A stretch of 64,000 nucleotides of DNA from Pseudomonadota bacterium (lineage in GTDB: Bacteria; Pseudomonadota; Alphaproteobacteria; Caulobacterales; Caulobacteraceae). Below, in pieces: positions 44,247 through 52,802 of the stretch. Where the stretch lies: NCBI GenBank assembly GCA_023433585.1, contig JAEZCL010000098.1:1-64000 (forward strand), written 5' to 3'. The notes below the pieces were generated by a model. That model was not told the origin of the DNA. It saw nothing but the letters and a program-made list of their open reading frames with translations, and did not search any database. A program made the translations under genes and the position numbers. Numbering within the stretch: the stretch's first letter is position 1; each line of letters begins with the position of its first letter.

Positions 44247-44692
44247 GCGGGGTCAGGCGGCGGTATGAGCTTGATCCGGGGTCCGGGATCAGCGGCTATT
44301 TCGCGGGTGCATTCACGGGCGCGGCCATGACGGCCTTCATGCTCACGATTGGCATGAGCACCGCTCCGGGCGACGCTCCAGACTTCGCCTGGCGACTGGC
44401 GGAGATTGCCTTCATAGCGGGTTTCGCCTTTCCCATGGCCGCAATCATCTGGAGCATCGGCGGCCTTCTGGCGCTGCCGCTCTGGTTCATCCTGCATCGC
44501 GTCGGGCTGGTTGGGCCGTGGGCCGCCGCCCTGTCCGGCATCGCGTTGGTCACGATCGCCTTCCTGACGCTGGCCGATGTGTTTGGCGTCCTGAACGCCA
44601 TCGTCATGGGCGCCGTATCGGGCGCCGCCGCCGGGCTTGCCCTGTGGCGCGTCGCCTACCGCCGCGCCGACTGCGGGGCGAGCGTGTCATGA
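44243..44692 (+). CDS. small multi-pass membrane protein 2 of the desaturase operon
   Basis: A 149-residue paralogue of the preceding protein, with about four transmembrane segments. The shared block is LPLWFILHRVGLVGPWAAAL and the ending GAAAGLALWRVAYRR. ATGA overlaps link it to both the gene before and the desaturase after, so the three are translated as a coupled unit. Function unknown; possible regulator-sequestering or lipid-related membrane proteins by context. Confidence 0.65.
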   Translation: MSGVRRRYELDPGSGISGYFAGAFTGAAMTAFMLTIGMSTAPGDAPDFAWRLAEIAFIAGFAFPMAAIIWSIGGLLALPLWFILHRVGLVGPWAAALSGIALVTIAFLTLADVFGVLNAIVMGAVSGAAAGLALWRVAYRRADCGASVS

Positions 44693-45600
44693 CCGCCGAT
44701 CATCATGATCCGTGCGCGGTCAACAGTCTGGTCGAGACGCCCGGCTGCAGCCCGGTCCGTGGCCGGGTCCGCTGGGATCCCGTCCATTCGCTGTGGAACG
44801 GCGCCATGATGGCCGCCACCCTGATCGCCGGGCCGCTGCTGTTCAGCTGGAGCGCCTTCGTCGTCTTCGTCACCACCACGGGCGCGGGCCTGCTGCTGGG
44901 CCATTCGGTGGGATTCCACCGGCGGCTGATCCACGGCAGTTTCGAGTGTCCCCTGTGGCTGGAGCGCATCCTGGTCTGGTTCGGAACCGCCGTGGGCATG
45001 AGCGGGCCGTTCTGGATGATCCGCACCCACGACCTGCGCGACTGGGCCCAACGCCAGGCGGACTGCCACGACTATCTGGCCCATCGGGCGCCCATGCCGG
45101 TTGATGCGGTGTGGCAGATGCACTGCCGCCTCGACCTGGAGCATCCGCCCGGTTTCGACCTGGGCCACGTCGGACGCGATCCCTTTTATCGTTTCCTGGA
45201 GCGCACCTGGATGCTGCAGCAGCTTCCCATCGCGGCCGCGCTCTGGCTCATGGGCGGGTGGAGCTTCGTGGTCTGGGGCGTGTGCGCCCGGGTGACGGCG
45301 TCGGTGACCGGGCACTGGTTCGTGGGCCATCTGGCGCACCGGCGCGGCCCCCAGACCTGGCTGGTGAAGGAAGCGGGCGTCCAGGCCCACGACGTGCCCT
45401 GGGCCGCCGTGCCCACCATGGGCGAGGCGTGGCACAACAACCATCACGCCTTTCCCGGCTCGGCGCGCATCGGCCTCTATCCCGGCCAGAGCGACTGGGG
45501 GTTCCGCTTCATCCAACTGCTGGAGCGGATGGGCCTGGCCTGGAACGTCCGGACGCCGGAGACCCTGGCCGACCGGCCGGTGACCCGGGTTCGGTTCTAA
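44689..45600 (+). CDS. membrane fatty acid desaturase family protein
   Basis: A 303-residue integral membrane diiron protein. His box 1 is HRRLIH (HX4H) and box 3 is EAWHNNHHAFP. The usual second box HRxHH is absent; in its place is HDLRDWAQRQADCHDYLAHR, and GHWFVGHLAHRR may add ligands. It would desaturate an acyl-CoA, phospholipid-bound or related lipid substrate. Third gene of the overlapping operon facing the SdpR-like regulator, suggesting membrane-state-dependent control. Start ATG 44689 is set by the ATGA overlap. Confidence 0.8.
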   Translation: MTADHHDPCAVNSLVETPGCSPVRGRVRWDPVHSLWNGAMMAATLIAGPLLFSWSAFVVFVTTTGAGLLLGHSVGFHRRLIHGSFECPLWLERILVWFGTAVGMSGPFWMIRTHDLRDWAQRQADCHDYLAHRAPMPVDAVWQMHCRLDLEHPPGFDLGHVGRDPFYRFLERTWMLQQLPIAAALWLMGGWSFVVWGVCARVTASVTGHWFVGHLAHRRGPQTWLVKEAGVQAHDVPWAAVPTMGEAWHNNHHAFPGSARIGLYPGQSDWGFRFIQLLERMGLAWNVRTPETLADRPVTRVRF

Positions 45601-45730
45601 CGCTTCAATCCGCCGCCTTTTGCAAAGCGCGGCCGGGCGATCCCCTTGGACGCGGGCGTTAAGGTCGGCCGGAGGGGCGGGGACCAGGCCGTGGCGCGCA
45701 AGATTCCACGCGGGCGGGGAAAACCCGTCC

Positions 45731-46771
45731 TCAGTCGGTCTGCCCCAGCACCATGTCGCGCACGGCCTGGAGCGCGGCGTCGAAGGGGGCGCGGTCCGCG
45801 TCCTCGTCCGCCGGGTAAATCGGCCTCAGGCCCGAGATGCGGTCATGGACGGTCCTCAGCCAGCGGTCGTCCCGGCGCGCCAGGTTCCGGACCAGGGCGG
45901 GGTCGTCCCCCGCATAGGCCAGCAGCGCCTCGATGGCGTGCACCGCCTGTTCCGACGGATTGGGGTCGGCCTCGGCCCGGCCGAGCCCGCGCGCCCAAGC
46001 GACCGCCTCGACGATCTGCGACTGAAAGCGGGGATCCTCCCAGGTCTCCGGCGTATGGCCCAGGTTGGTGAAGAACAGCCGCCCCCGTCCGACCTCGCGC
46101 ACCCAGGTCACCGGCACGGCCCAGGGCCGCCTTGTGGGCGTGCCGGTGAAATCCAGCCCCTGGAGCACTCGCGCGCGGGCGGGATCGAAGCCCTGGTACT
46201 GATAGATCTCCTCGCTGTAGTCGAAGGCTTCGGGCCACATGGCCGTGACCGGATGGTCCGTGTGATAGGTGCGGATGCGCACCGCATCGCCCTGGTTCCA
46301 GGGATGGCCCGCGAAGCGCCCGTTGATGAAACGGGTCCAGGCGTCATCTCCGCCCTCGAAGTCCAGGCCGGTGTCCGCCGCGCTGTGCAGCCCCACCACG
46401 CCGCCGCGCCCGGAGGCGACCCAGGCCTGGATCATCTGCCAGGTCTGGCGCGATATCGGCAGCGGGCCGGTGGTGTAGAAGGCCAGCACATCGATGGTCC
46501 GCAGCAGCTCCGGCGTGATCTCGCGCGCGTCCTGGGAGACCTGGACGCTGAAGGCGCCGGTGCGTTCGGCGATGGCGGTCATGGCCGCCTCGGAGGGCGC
46601 CGGGCCGCCGTCGTCCGGCCGGATCACCGGCGCGTGGCGCCAGCCCCGGGATTCGCTGAGATAGAACACGCGCGCCGGGCGGCCCTGGACCAGGCTGCGG
46701 GCCTGGGCGGCGGCCGGCATGGCCAGCCCGGCGGCCGCGGCGCCGAACAGCAGGCGGCGGCGATCGATCAT
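45731..46771 (-). CDS. Tat-exported ThuA domain protein
   Basis: A 346-residue ThuA-like protein (glutamine amidotransferase-like fold) with a Tat signal (MIDRRRLLFGAAAAGLAMPAAAQA). Typical features are VFYLSESRGWRHAPVI, VLAFYTTGPLPIS, and GGVVGLHSAADTG. ThuA proteins are linked to trehalose and other glycoside utilisation through 3-keto intermediates. It is divergent from the carbohydrate operon starting at 46873. ATG 46771 starts the Tat signal; an in-frame start 51 bases upstream would bury it. Confidence 0.88.
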   Translation of the reverse strand: MIDRRRLLFGAAAAGLAMPAAAQARSLVQGRPARVFYLSESRGWRHAPVIRPDDGGPAPSEAAMTAIAERTGAFSVQVSQDAREITPELLRTIDVLAFYTTGPLPISRQTWQMIQAWVASGRGGVVGLHSAADTGLDFEGGDDAWTRFINGRFAGHPWNQGDAVRIRTYHTDHPVTAMWPEAFDYSEEIYQYQGFDPARARVLQGLDFTGTPTRRPWAVPVTWVREVGRGRLFFTNLGHTPETWEDPRFQSQIVEAVAWARGLGRAEADPNPSEQAVHAIEALLAYAGDDPALVRNLARRDDRWLRTVHDRISGLRPIYPADEDADRAPFDAALQAVRDMVLGQTD

Positions 46772-46807
46772 GACGGCTCCCTCCCCAGGGATGGCGCTGC
46801 GCGCCGT

Positions 46808-46836
46808 TTGACTTAAACACAAGGAAGGGGTTACGC
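46808..46836 (+). promoter_or_regulatory. candidate promoter of the carbohydrate operon
   Basis: TTGACT (46808-46813), a 17-base spacer and TTACGC (46831-46836), 37 bases before the proposed TTG start of the oxidoreductase. Two TCAATTG copies follow at about 46845 and 46856 and could be half-sites for a regulator. Confidence 0.35.
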
Positions 46837-46872
46837 CCGTCGTGTCAATTGTCAGTCAATTGGGAGGGGCGC

Positions 46873-48024
46873 TTGGTCAAGCTGCGCTACGGCATGGTCG
46901 GCGGCGGCGAGGGCGCCTTCATCGGCGCGGTGCACCGCACGGCGGCGGCCATCGCCGGGAACTGGGAGCTGACGGCGGGTGCGCTGTCCTCGGCCCCTGA
47001 AAAGTCTCGCCGCTCCGGCGCCGCGATCGGCCTCGACCCGGCCCGCGCCTACGGCTCCTTCGCCGAGATGATCGCGGCCGAGGCGGCCCTGCCCGAGGAC
47101 CGGCGCATCCAGGCCGTATCCATCGTCACCCCCAACCACATGCACGCCCCGCCCGCCATCGCGGCGTTCCAGGCGGGCTTTCATGTCATCTGCGACAAGC
47201 CCCTGGCCGACACCCTGGAGAACGCCGCAGCCATCGGCGATGCGGCGGAAAAGGCCGGGCGGCTGCTGGGCGTCACCCACACCTACACCGGCTATCCGCT
47301 GGTGAAGCAGATGCGCGAACTGGTGGCGGGCGGGCGTTTCGGCGCCGTCCGGCGCGTGGCGGTGAAATACACCCAGGACTGGCTCTCGCGCGCCTCGGAC
47401 ATCGACGGCAACAAGCAGGCGGAGTGGCGCACCGACCCGGCCCGCTCGGGCGAAGGCGGGGCCTTCGGCGACATTGGCACCCACGCCTTCAACCTGGTCG
47501 AATACGTCACGGGGCGTAGGGTCACGCGCCTTTGCGCCGAGCTGGCCATGCTGCCGGGCCGGTCGCTGGACGACGACGGGGCGGCCCTGTTCCATCTGCA
47601 CGGCGGCGGCCGAGGAACCCTGACCGCCAGCCAGGTGTGCGTCGGCGACGCCAACGACCTGGCGATCTCCATATATTGCGACGAGGCCAGCCTGCACTGG
47701 CGCCAGGAAGAGCCCAACACCCTGCGCGTCGGCTATCGGGACCGCCCGGCCGAGATCTGGGGCGCGGGCGGAAACCGCCCCTATCTGGCCGCGCCGATCC
47801 AGGCGATCCAGCGCACCCCGGGCGGGCATCCGGAGGGCTATCTGGAGGCCTTCGCCAACATCTACCGCGCCTTCGGGGAGGCGATCCTGAACGGCGGCCC
47901 GGCCGACCCGGCCGACCCCGGCTACGCCACCATCGAGGACGCGCTGTCGGCGATGCGTTTCGTGCGCGCCGCCAAACAATCCAGCGCGGCGGGCGCAGTC
48001 TGGACCGACCTGGATTCCGTGTGA
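46873..48024 (+). CDS. Gfo/Idh/MocA family oxidoreductase
   Basis: A 383-residue NAD(P)-dependent sugar or cyclitol dehydrogenase. The Rossmann motif is GMVGGGEGAFIG, the catalytic lysine is in ICDKPLADT (EKP-type), and GDIGTHAFNLVEYVTG lies in the C-terminal domain. Cytoplasmic. The start is probably TTG 46873 (GGGAGGGGCGC directly upstream, giving MVKLRYGMVG); TTG 46849 is an alternative. Next to isomerase/epimerase, MFS and GMC genes, it may reduce or oxidise the C3 of a keto-sugar after import; this is inference from context. Confidence 0.9.
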   Translation: MVKLRYGMVGGGEGAFIGAVHRTAAAIAGNWELTAGALSSAPEKSRRSGAAIGLDPARAYGSFAEMIAAEAALPEDRRIQAVSIVTPNHMHAPPAIAAFQAGFHVICDKPLADTLENAAAIGDAAEKAGRLLGVTHTYTGYPLVKQMRELVAGGRFGAVRRVAVKYTQDWLSRASDIDGNKQAEWRTDPARSGEGGAFGDIGTHAFNLVEYVTGRRVTRLCAELAMLPGRSLDDDGAALFHLHGGGRGTLTASQVCVGDANDLAISIYCDEASLHWRQEEPNTLRVGYRDRPAEIWGAGGNRPYLAAPIQAIQRTPGGHPEGYLEAFANIYRAFGEAILNGGPADPADPGYATIEDALSAMRFVRAAKQSSAAGAVWTDLDSV

Positions 48025-48052
48025 CCGCCTGATACGGCTTGAGGAGAAGACC

Positions 48053-49102
48053 ATGAAGGGCCCGGCCATCTTCCTGGCGCAGTTCGCCGCCGACACGGCG
48101 CCGCACGACACCCTGGCGAACATCAGCCGCTGGGCGGCGGATTACGGCTACGAGGGCGTTCAGATTCCCACCTGGGACGCCCGCCTCATCGACCTTGAGA
48201 AGGCCGCCGAGAGCCAGACCTATGTGGACGAGCTGAAGGGCGTCTGCGCCGAGGCGGGCGTGGAGGTGACGGAACTGTCCACCCACCTGCAGGGCCAGCT
48301 GGTCGCCGTGCATCCGGCCTATGACGCCCTGTTCGACGCCTTCGCACCGGAAGCGATCCGGGGGAACGCGAAAGCCAAGCAGGACTGGGCGACGAACCAG
48401 GTCAAGCTGGCGGCCAGGGCCAGCGAGCGCTTCGGGCTGACGGCGCACGCCACCTTCTCGGGCGCCCTTCTGTGGCACACGGTCTATCCCTGGCCCCAGC
48501 GCCCGGCGGGCCTGGTGGAGGAGGGCTTCGCCGAACTGGCGCGGCGCTGGAGGCCCATCCTGGACGTGTTCGAGGACTGCGGGGTGGACGCCTGCTACGA
48601 GCTGCATCCGGGCGAGGATCTGCACGACGGGGTCACCTTCGAGCGATTCCTTGAGGCCGTCGGCGATCACCCGCGCGCCAACATCCTCTACGACCCGTCC
48701 CACTTCGTCCTGCAACAGCTGGACTACCTGGCCTTCATCGACATCTATCACGCGCGCATCAAGGCGTTTCATGTGAAGGACGCCGAGTTCCTGCCTAGCG
48801 GGCGCGCCGGGGTCTACGGCTCCTATTCCGGCTGGGTCGACCGGCCCGGGCGGTTCCGCTCGCTCGGCGACGGCCAGGTGGATTTCCGGGGCATATTCTC
48901 CCGGCTGACCCAATACGGCTACGACGGCTGGGCGGTGCTGGAATGGGAATGCTGTCTCAAGCATCCCGAACAGGGCGCGAAGGAAGGCGCCCCGTTCATC
49001 GCCGCGCACATGATCCGGCGCGCCGACCGCGCCTTCGACGATTTCGCCGGGGCTGAAGCCGATCGTGATCGCAACCGGCGCATATTGGGGCTGGACCCGT
49101 AG
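48053..49102 (+). CDS. sugar phosphate isomerase/epimerase (AP endonuclease 2-type TIM barrel)
   Basis: A 349-residue xylose-isomerase-like TIM barrel with metal-binding acidic and His residues in ELHPGEDLHDG, YDPSHFVLQ, KAFHVKDAEF and VLEWE. No signal peptide, so cytoplasmic. Proteins of this kind act as isomerases, epimerases or, in recently described 3-keto-glycoside pathways, as lyases or hydrolases. It follows the Gfo/Idh/MocA gene by 28 bases with a GAGGAGAAGACC Shine-Dalgarno. Confidence 0.88.
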   Translation: MKGPAIFLAQFAADTAPHDTLANISRWAADYGYEGVQIPTWDARLIDLEKAAESQTYVDELKGVCAEAGVEVTELSTHLQGQLVAVHPAYDALFDAFAPEAIRGNAKAKQDWATNQVKLAARASERFGLTAHATFSGALLWHTVYPWPQRPAGLVEEGFAELARRWRPILDVFEDCGVDACYELHPGEDLHDGVTFERFLEAVGDHPRANILYDPSHFVLQQLDYLAFIDIYHARIKAFHVKDAEFLPSGRAGVYGSYSGWVDRPGRFRSLGDGQVDFRGIFSRLTQYGYDGWAVLEWECCLKHPEQGAKEGAPFIAAHMIRRADRAFDDFAGAEADRDRNRRILGLDP

Positions 49103-49153
49103 GGCGCATACTGTCAGACAAATGAAAACAGCATCGTTCGGGGAGGAGCGATC

Positions 49154-50485
49154 ATGGAGGGACAAGGGGCCGCCCACGGCTTCAACAGGCGCGCGCTGTT
49201 CTGGATCTGCGTGCTGGCGCTGGTCACGGCGGCCATGTCGTTCTCGCTGCGCACCGGGGCCTCCGGCGCCATCAAGGAGGCGCTGTTCGACCCCATAAAC
49301 CTGGCCGGATCAGGCGAGATGATCGCCACGGCCCTGGGCAACTCGTTCCTGGGCTTCGCCCTGTCGCTGCTGGTCATCTGCCCGTTCCTGGACCTGATCG
49401 GGGCCAAGCGGGTGATCCTTCTGGCCTCGGCCTGCTTCATCGCCGGGCCGATCCTCATCATCGCCGCGCCCATGACCGGCGACGGCGTGGTGGGCATGGT
49501 CAGCCTGGGCATGATCCTGTGCGGCGTCGGCTGGGGCGCCACCGAGGCGGCCATCAATCCGGTCACCGCCGTCCTCTATCCCGATGACAAGACGCATCGG
49601 CTGAACGTGCTGCACGCCTGGTGGCCGGCGGGCATCGTCGTGGGCGGCCTGCTCAGCATCGTGATTTTCCAGACCCTGGATATGGACTGGCGCATCGCCA
49701 TCGCCCTGATCGTCATTCCCGGCGTGATCTTCGGCGTCTGGGCCCTGGGCCAGACCTTCCCCAAGACCGAGAGCACAGTGCTGGGCGTCTCGTTCCCCGC
49801 CATGATGGCCGAGCCGTTCAGGCGGCCCAGCTTCTGGATCTTCGCGGCCATCATGTTCCTGACCGCCTCGGCCGAGCTGGCGCCGGGGTCGTGGGTGGAC
49901 GTGGCCCTGACCCAGACCGTGGGCATGCCGGGCATCCTGGTGCTGATCTATGTCTCGGCCATCATGTTCGTCATGCGCCATTTCGCCGGCGCCCTGGCGC
50001 ACCGCATCTCGGACATGGGCCTCCTGTGCGTCTGCACCATCCCGGCGGCCATCGGGCTCTATCTCCTCAGCCTCGCATCGTCGCCCCCCGCCGCCTTCCT
50101 GGCCGCGACCCTGTGGGCGGTGGGCGTGGCCTTCATGTGGCCCACCATGCTGGCGGCGGTGGCGCACCGCTATCCGCGCGGCGGCCCCTGGACCATCGGC
50201 CTGGTGGGCTTCGCCGGGGCCATGGCCATCTGGTTCGTCCTGCCCCGGCTCGGCGCCATCTACGACCAGGCCAAGCTGGAGGCCGCCGGGGGCGAAGAGG
50301 TCTTCGCCGCCCTTCAGACCGGCCCGGAGCTGTCGCGCGTCCTGGCCCACGCCGCCGAGACCTCGTTCCAGACCGTGGCGATCATTCCCGTCATCCTGTT
50401 CGTGATCTTCGGCGCCGTGTGGCTGGTCGAGCGCAAGCATCGCCTGGGCGACCCGAACGCCGGGGCGGGCGACCGGGGCGAATAG
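49154..50485 (+). CDS. MFS transporter
   Basis: A 443-residue permease with about twelve transmembrane segments; the first is at about residues 13-33. It has a cytoplasmic basic loop (DLIGAKRVILL) and GWGATEAAINPVTAVLYPDDKT in the N-terminal half, features of sugar-type MFS proteins. Probable role: uptake of the sugar or its oxidation product handled by this operon. The Shine-Dalgarno GGGGAGGAGCGATC precedes ATG 49154. Confidence 0.9.
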   Translation: MEGQGAAHGFNRRALFWICVLALVTAAMSFSLRTGASGAIKEALFDPINLAGSGEMIATALGNSFLGFALSLLVICPFLDLIGAKRVILLASACFIAGPILIIAAPMTGDGVVGMVSLGMILCGVGWGATEAAINPVTAVLYPDDKTHRLNVLHAWWPAGIVVGGLLSIVIFQTLDMDWRIAIALIVIPGVIFGVWALGQTFPKTESTVLGVSFPAMMAEPFRRPSFWIFAAIMFLTASAELAPGSWVDVALTQTVGMPGILVLIYVSAIMFVMRHFAGALAHRISDMGLLCVCTIPAAIGLYLLSLASSPPAAFLAATLWAVGVAFMWPTMLAAVAHRYPRGGPWTIGLVGFAGAMAIWFVLPRLGAIYDQAKLEAAGGEEVFAALQTGPELSRVLAHAAETSFQTVAIIPVILFVIFGAVWLVERKHRLGDPNAGAGDRGE

Positions 50486-50547
50486 GCGCCGGCGGCGGGT
50501 TCGAGCCGGACGGTCGTCATCAGCCCCCGGCGCATGAGGAGAAAGCC

Positions 50548-51111
50548 ATGACGTTCGACAAGGCCGCGCCTGGGCTTGATCGCCGCGCCCTGATGCTCAG
50601 GGCCCTGGCGCTGGTGGGCGCGACGGCGGGTGCGGGCGCGTTGCAGGCCTGTGGCTCGTCCGGTTCAGGCCCGTTCTTCGACGACCGGCGCCGCGCCCTG
50701 CTGGACGCCGTGGCCGACACCATGATCCCGGCCACCGACACCCCCGGCGCCCTGGCGGCGGAGGTTCCGGCCTTCGTGGACTCCATGATGCGCGACTGGG
50801 CCTCGCGCGACAGCCAGGGCCAGTTCACCACGGCGCTGGACGCCATCGACGACCGGGCGCGCGCCGCTCACGGCATGCGCTTCGCCTCCCTGCCGCCGGA
50901 CCGCCGCCTGGCGGTGCTGACCGAGCATGACGCGGCCGTGCTGTTCGAGGCGGACAATCTCTACGGCCGCCTGAAGGAGCTGATCCTGGTGGGCTATTAC
51001 ACCTCCGAGATCGGCGCGGCCCAGGCCCTGCGCTACGAGCTGGTCCCCGGCGCCTGGCAGGCCGACATCCCCCTGGCCGAGGGCGACCGGGCCTGGGCCT
51101 TCGCGCCATGA
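50548..51111 (+). CDS. gluconate 2-dehydrogenase subunit 3-like protein
   Basis: A 187-residue small subunit of the GMC dehydrogenase complexes (DUF1932/gluconate_2-dh3 type). Its Tat signal (LDRRALMLRALALVG, ending near LQAC) probably carries the signal-less GMC subunit across the membrane as a hitchhiker. The body contains LLDAVADTMIPATDTPGALAA and LKELILVGYYTSEIGA. ATG 50548 follows GAGGAGAAAGCC. The stop overlaps the GMC start by four bases, so production is coupled. No cytochrome c subunit is adjacent. Confidence 0.88.
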   Translation: MTFDKAAPGLDRRALMLRALALVGATAGAGALQACGSSGSGPFFDDRRRALLDAVADTMIPATDTPGALAAEVPAFVDSMMRDWASRDSQGQFTTALDAIDDRARAAHGMRFASLPPDRRLAVLTEHDAAVLFEADNLYGRLKELILVGYYTSEIGAAQALRYELVPGAWQADIPLAEGDRAWAFAP

Positions 51112-52802
51112 GCGGGGCCTTCGACGCCATCGTGGTGGGTTCGGGCATGAGCGGCGGCTGGGCCGCCAAGGAGCTGTGCGAGCGGGGCCTGAAAACCCTG
51201 GTGCTGGAGCGCGGCCGCCATGTGGAGCACGGGCCGGACTACACTGACCATCAGGCGCCGTGGGAGATCGAGAACCGGGGCCGCGTGCCCGAGGCGGAGA
51301 TCGCCGAGCATTACGCGGTCCAGAGCAAATGCTACGCCTTCACCACCGCCAACAAGCATTTCTGGGTGCGCGACGACGAGCATCCCTATGAAACGCCCGA
51401 GGACAAGCCGTTCGTCTGGATCCGGGGCTACCATCTGGGCGGGCGGTCGCTGCTGTGGGCGCGGCACAGCTATCGCCTCAGCGAGATGGATTTCGAGGCC
51501 AATCTGCGCGACGGCCACGGGGTGGACTGGCCCATCCGCTATGCGGACATGGCGCCCTGGTACGATCATGTGGAGCGCTTCGCCGGAATCTCGGGTGAGA
51601 CGGCGGGCCTGCCCCAGCTGCCGGACGGAATCTATCAGCCGCCCATGGACCTGAACGCGGTGGAGAAGGACTTCAAGGCCCGGATCGAGGCGCGCTGGCC
51701 CAGCCGCCGTTTCATGATGGGGCGCGTGGCGCACCTGACCCGGCCCACCGACGAACAGACCGAGCTGGGCCGGGGCCAGTGCCAGTACCGCGACCATTGC
51801 TATCGCGGCTGCTCGTTCGGGGCCTATTTCTCCAGCCTGTCGGCCACCCTGCCCGCCGCCGAGCGCACCGGGAACCTGACCGTCGTCACGGGCGCCGCCG
51901 TGGACGGCCTGGACCACGATCCCTCGACCGGCCGCGTCACCGGCGTGCGGGTGATCGACATGAACAGCCGCGAGCACCGCACCTATCATGGCCGCGTCGT
52001 CTTCCTGTGCGCCTCGGCGATCAATTCGGCCCAGATCCTGCTGAATTCCACGTCCGAGGCGAACCCGAACGGGCTGGCCAACCGCAGCGACCAGGTGGGC
52101 CGCAACCTGATGGACCACATCAGCGGCATGGGCGCCGTGGCCGACGTGCCCGGCTTCGAGGACCGCTACTACGCCGGGCGCCGCCCGGCGGGAATCTACA
52201 TGCCGCGCTACCGCAACGTCACTGAACCGGACAGGGATTTCGTGCGCGGCTACGGCTTCCAGGGCGGGGCCTCGCGCCAGACCTGGGCGCGCGGGTCGCA
52301 CACGCCCGGCGTGGGGGCCGAACTGAAGGCGGATCTGAACCGTCCCGGCGGCTGGGTCATGTCCATCGGCGCGTTCGGGGAGATGCTGCCCAACCCCGAC
52401 AACCGCGTCACCCTGACCGGCCGCCGCGACCGCTGGGGCGCACCCATCCCGCGCATCGCGTGCGCCTATGGCGAGAACGACCTGAAGCTGGCGGCCCGGG
52501 CCCAGACCGACGCCCTGGAGATGCTGCGCGCCGCCGGTTACGCCAATGTGCGCCCGCGCCGCGACACGGTGCTGGCGCCCGGCTACGGCATCCATGAGAT
52601 GGGCACGGCGCGCATGGGCCGCGATCCTTCGACCTCGGTGCTGAACGGCTGGGCGCGGGCGCACGACGTCCCCAACCTGTTCGTCACCGATGGGTCGTTC
52701 ATGACCTCATCGGCCTGCCAGAACCCGTCCCTGACCTACATGGCCATGTCGGCGCGCGCGGCGAACCACGCCGCCGACCTGCTTTCGCAAGGAGCCATCT
52801 GA
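51108..52802 (+). CDS. GMC oxidoreductase, glucoside/gluconate dehydrogenase-like FAD subunit
   Basis: A 564-residue flavoprotein of the GMC family. The FAD Rossmann motif is IVVGSGMSGGWAAKEL, and the C-terminal active site is GIHEMGTARMGRDPSTS with SACQNPSLT. It has no signal peptide; with subunit 3 encoded just before, it should be exported by Tat and oxidise a sugar in the periplasm. The match is to gluconate 2-dehydrogenase and glucoside 3-dehydrogenase groups rather than choline dehydrogenase. The substrate is inferred, not shown. Next gene begins on its last base. Confidence 0.9.
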   Translation: MSGAFDAIVVGSGMSGGWAAKELCERGLKTLVLERGRHVEHGPDYTDHQAPWEIENRGRVPEAEIAEHYAVQSKCYAFTTANKHFWVRDDEHPYETPEDKPFVWIRGYHLGGRSLLWARHSYRLSEMDFEANLRDGHGVDWPIRYADMAPWYDHVERFAGISGETAGLPQLPDGIYQPPMDLNAVEKDFKARIEARWPSRRFMMGRVAHLTRPTDEQTELGRGQCQYRDHCYRGCSFGAYFSSLSATLPAAERTGNLTVVTGAAVDGLDHDPSTGRVTGVRVIDMNSREHRTYHGRVVFLCASAINSAQILLNSTSEANPNGLANRSDQVGRNLMDHISGMGAVADVPGFEDRYYAGRRPAGIYMPRYRNVTEPDRDFVRGYGFQGGASRQTWARGSHTPGVGAELKADLNRPGGWVMSIGAFGEMLPNPDNRVTLTGRRDRWGAPIPRIACAYGENDLKLAARAQTDALEMLRAAGYANVRPRRDTVLAPGYGIHEMGTARMGRDPSTSVLNGWARAHDVPNLFVTDGSFMTSSACQNPSLTYMAMSARAANHAADLLSQGAI

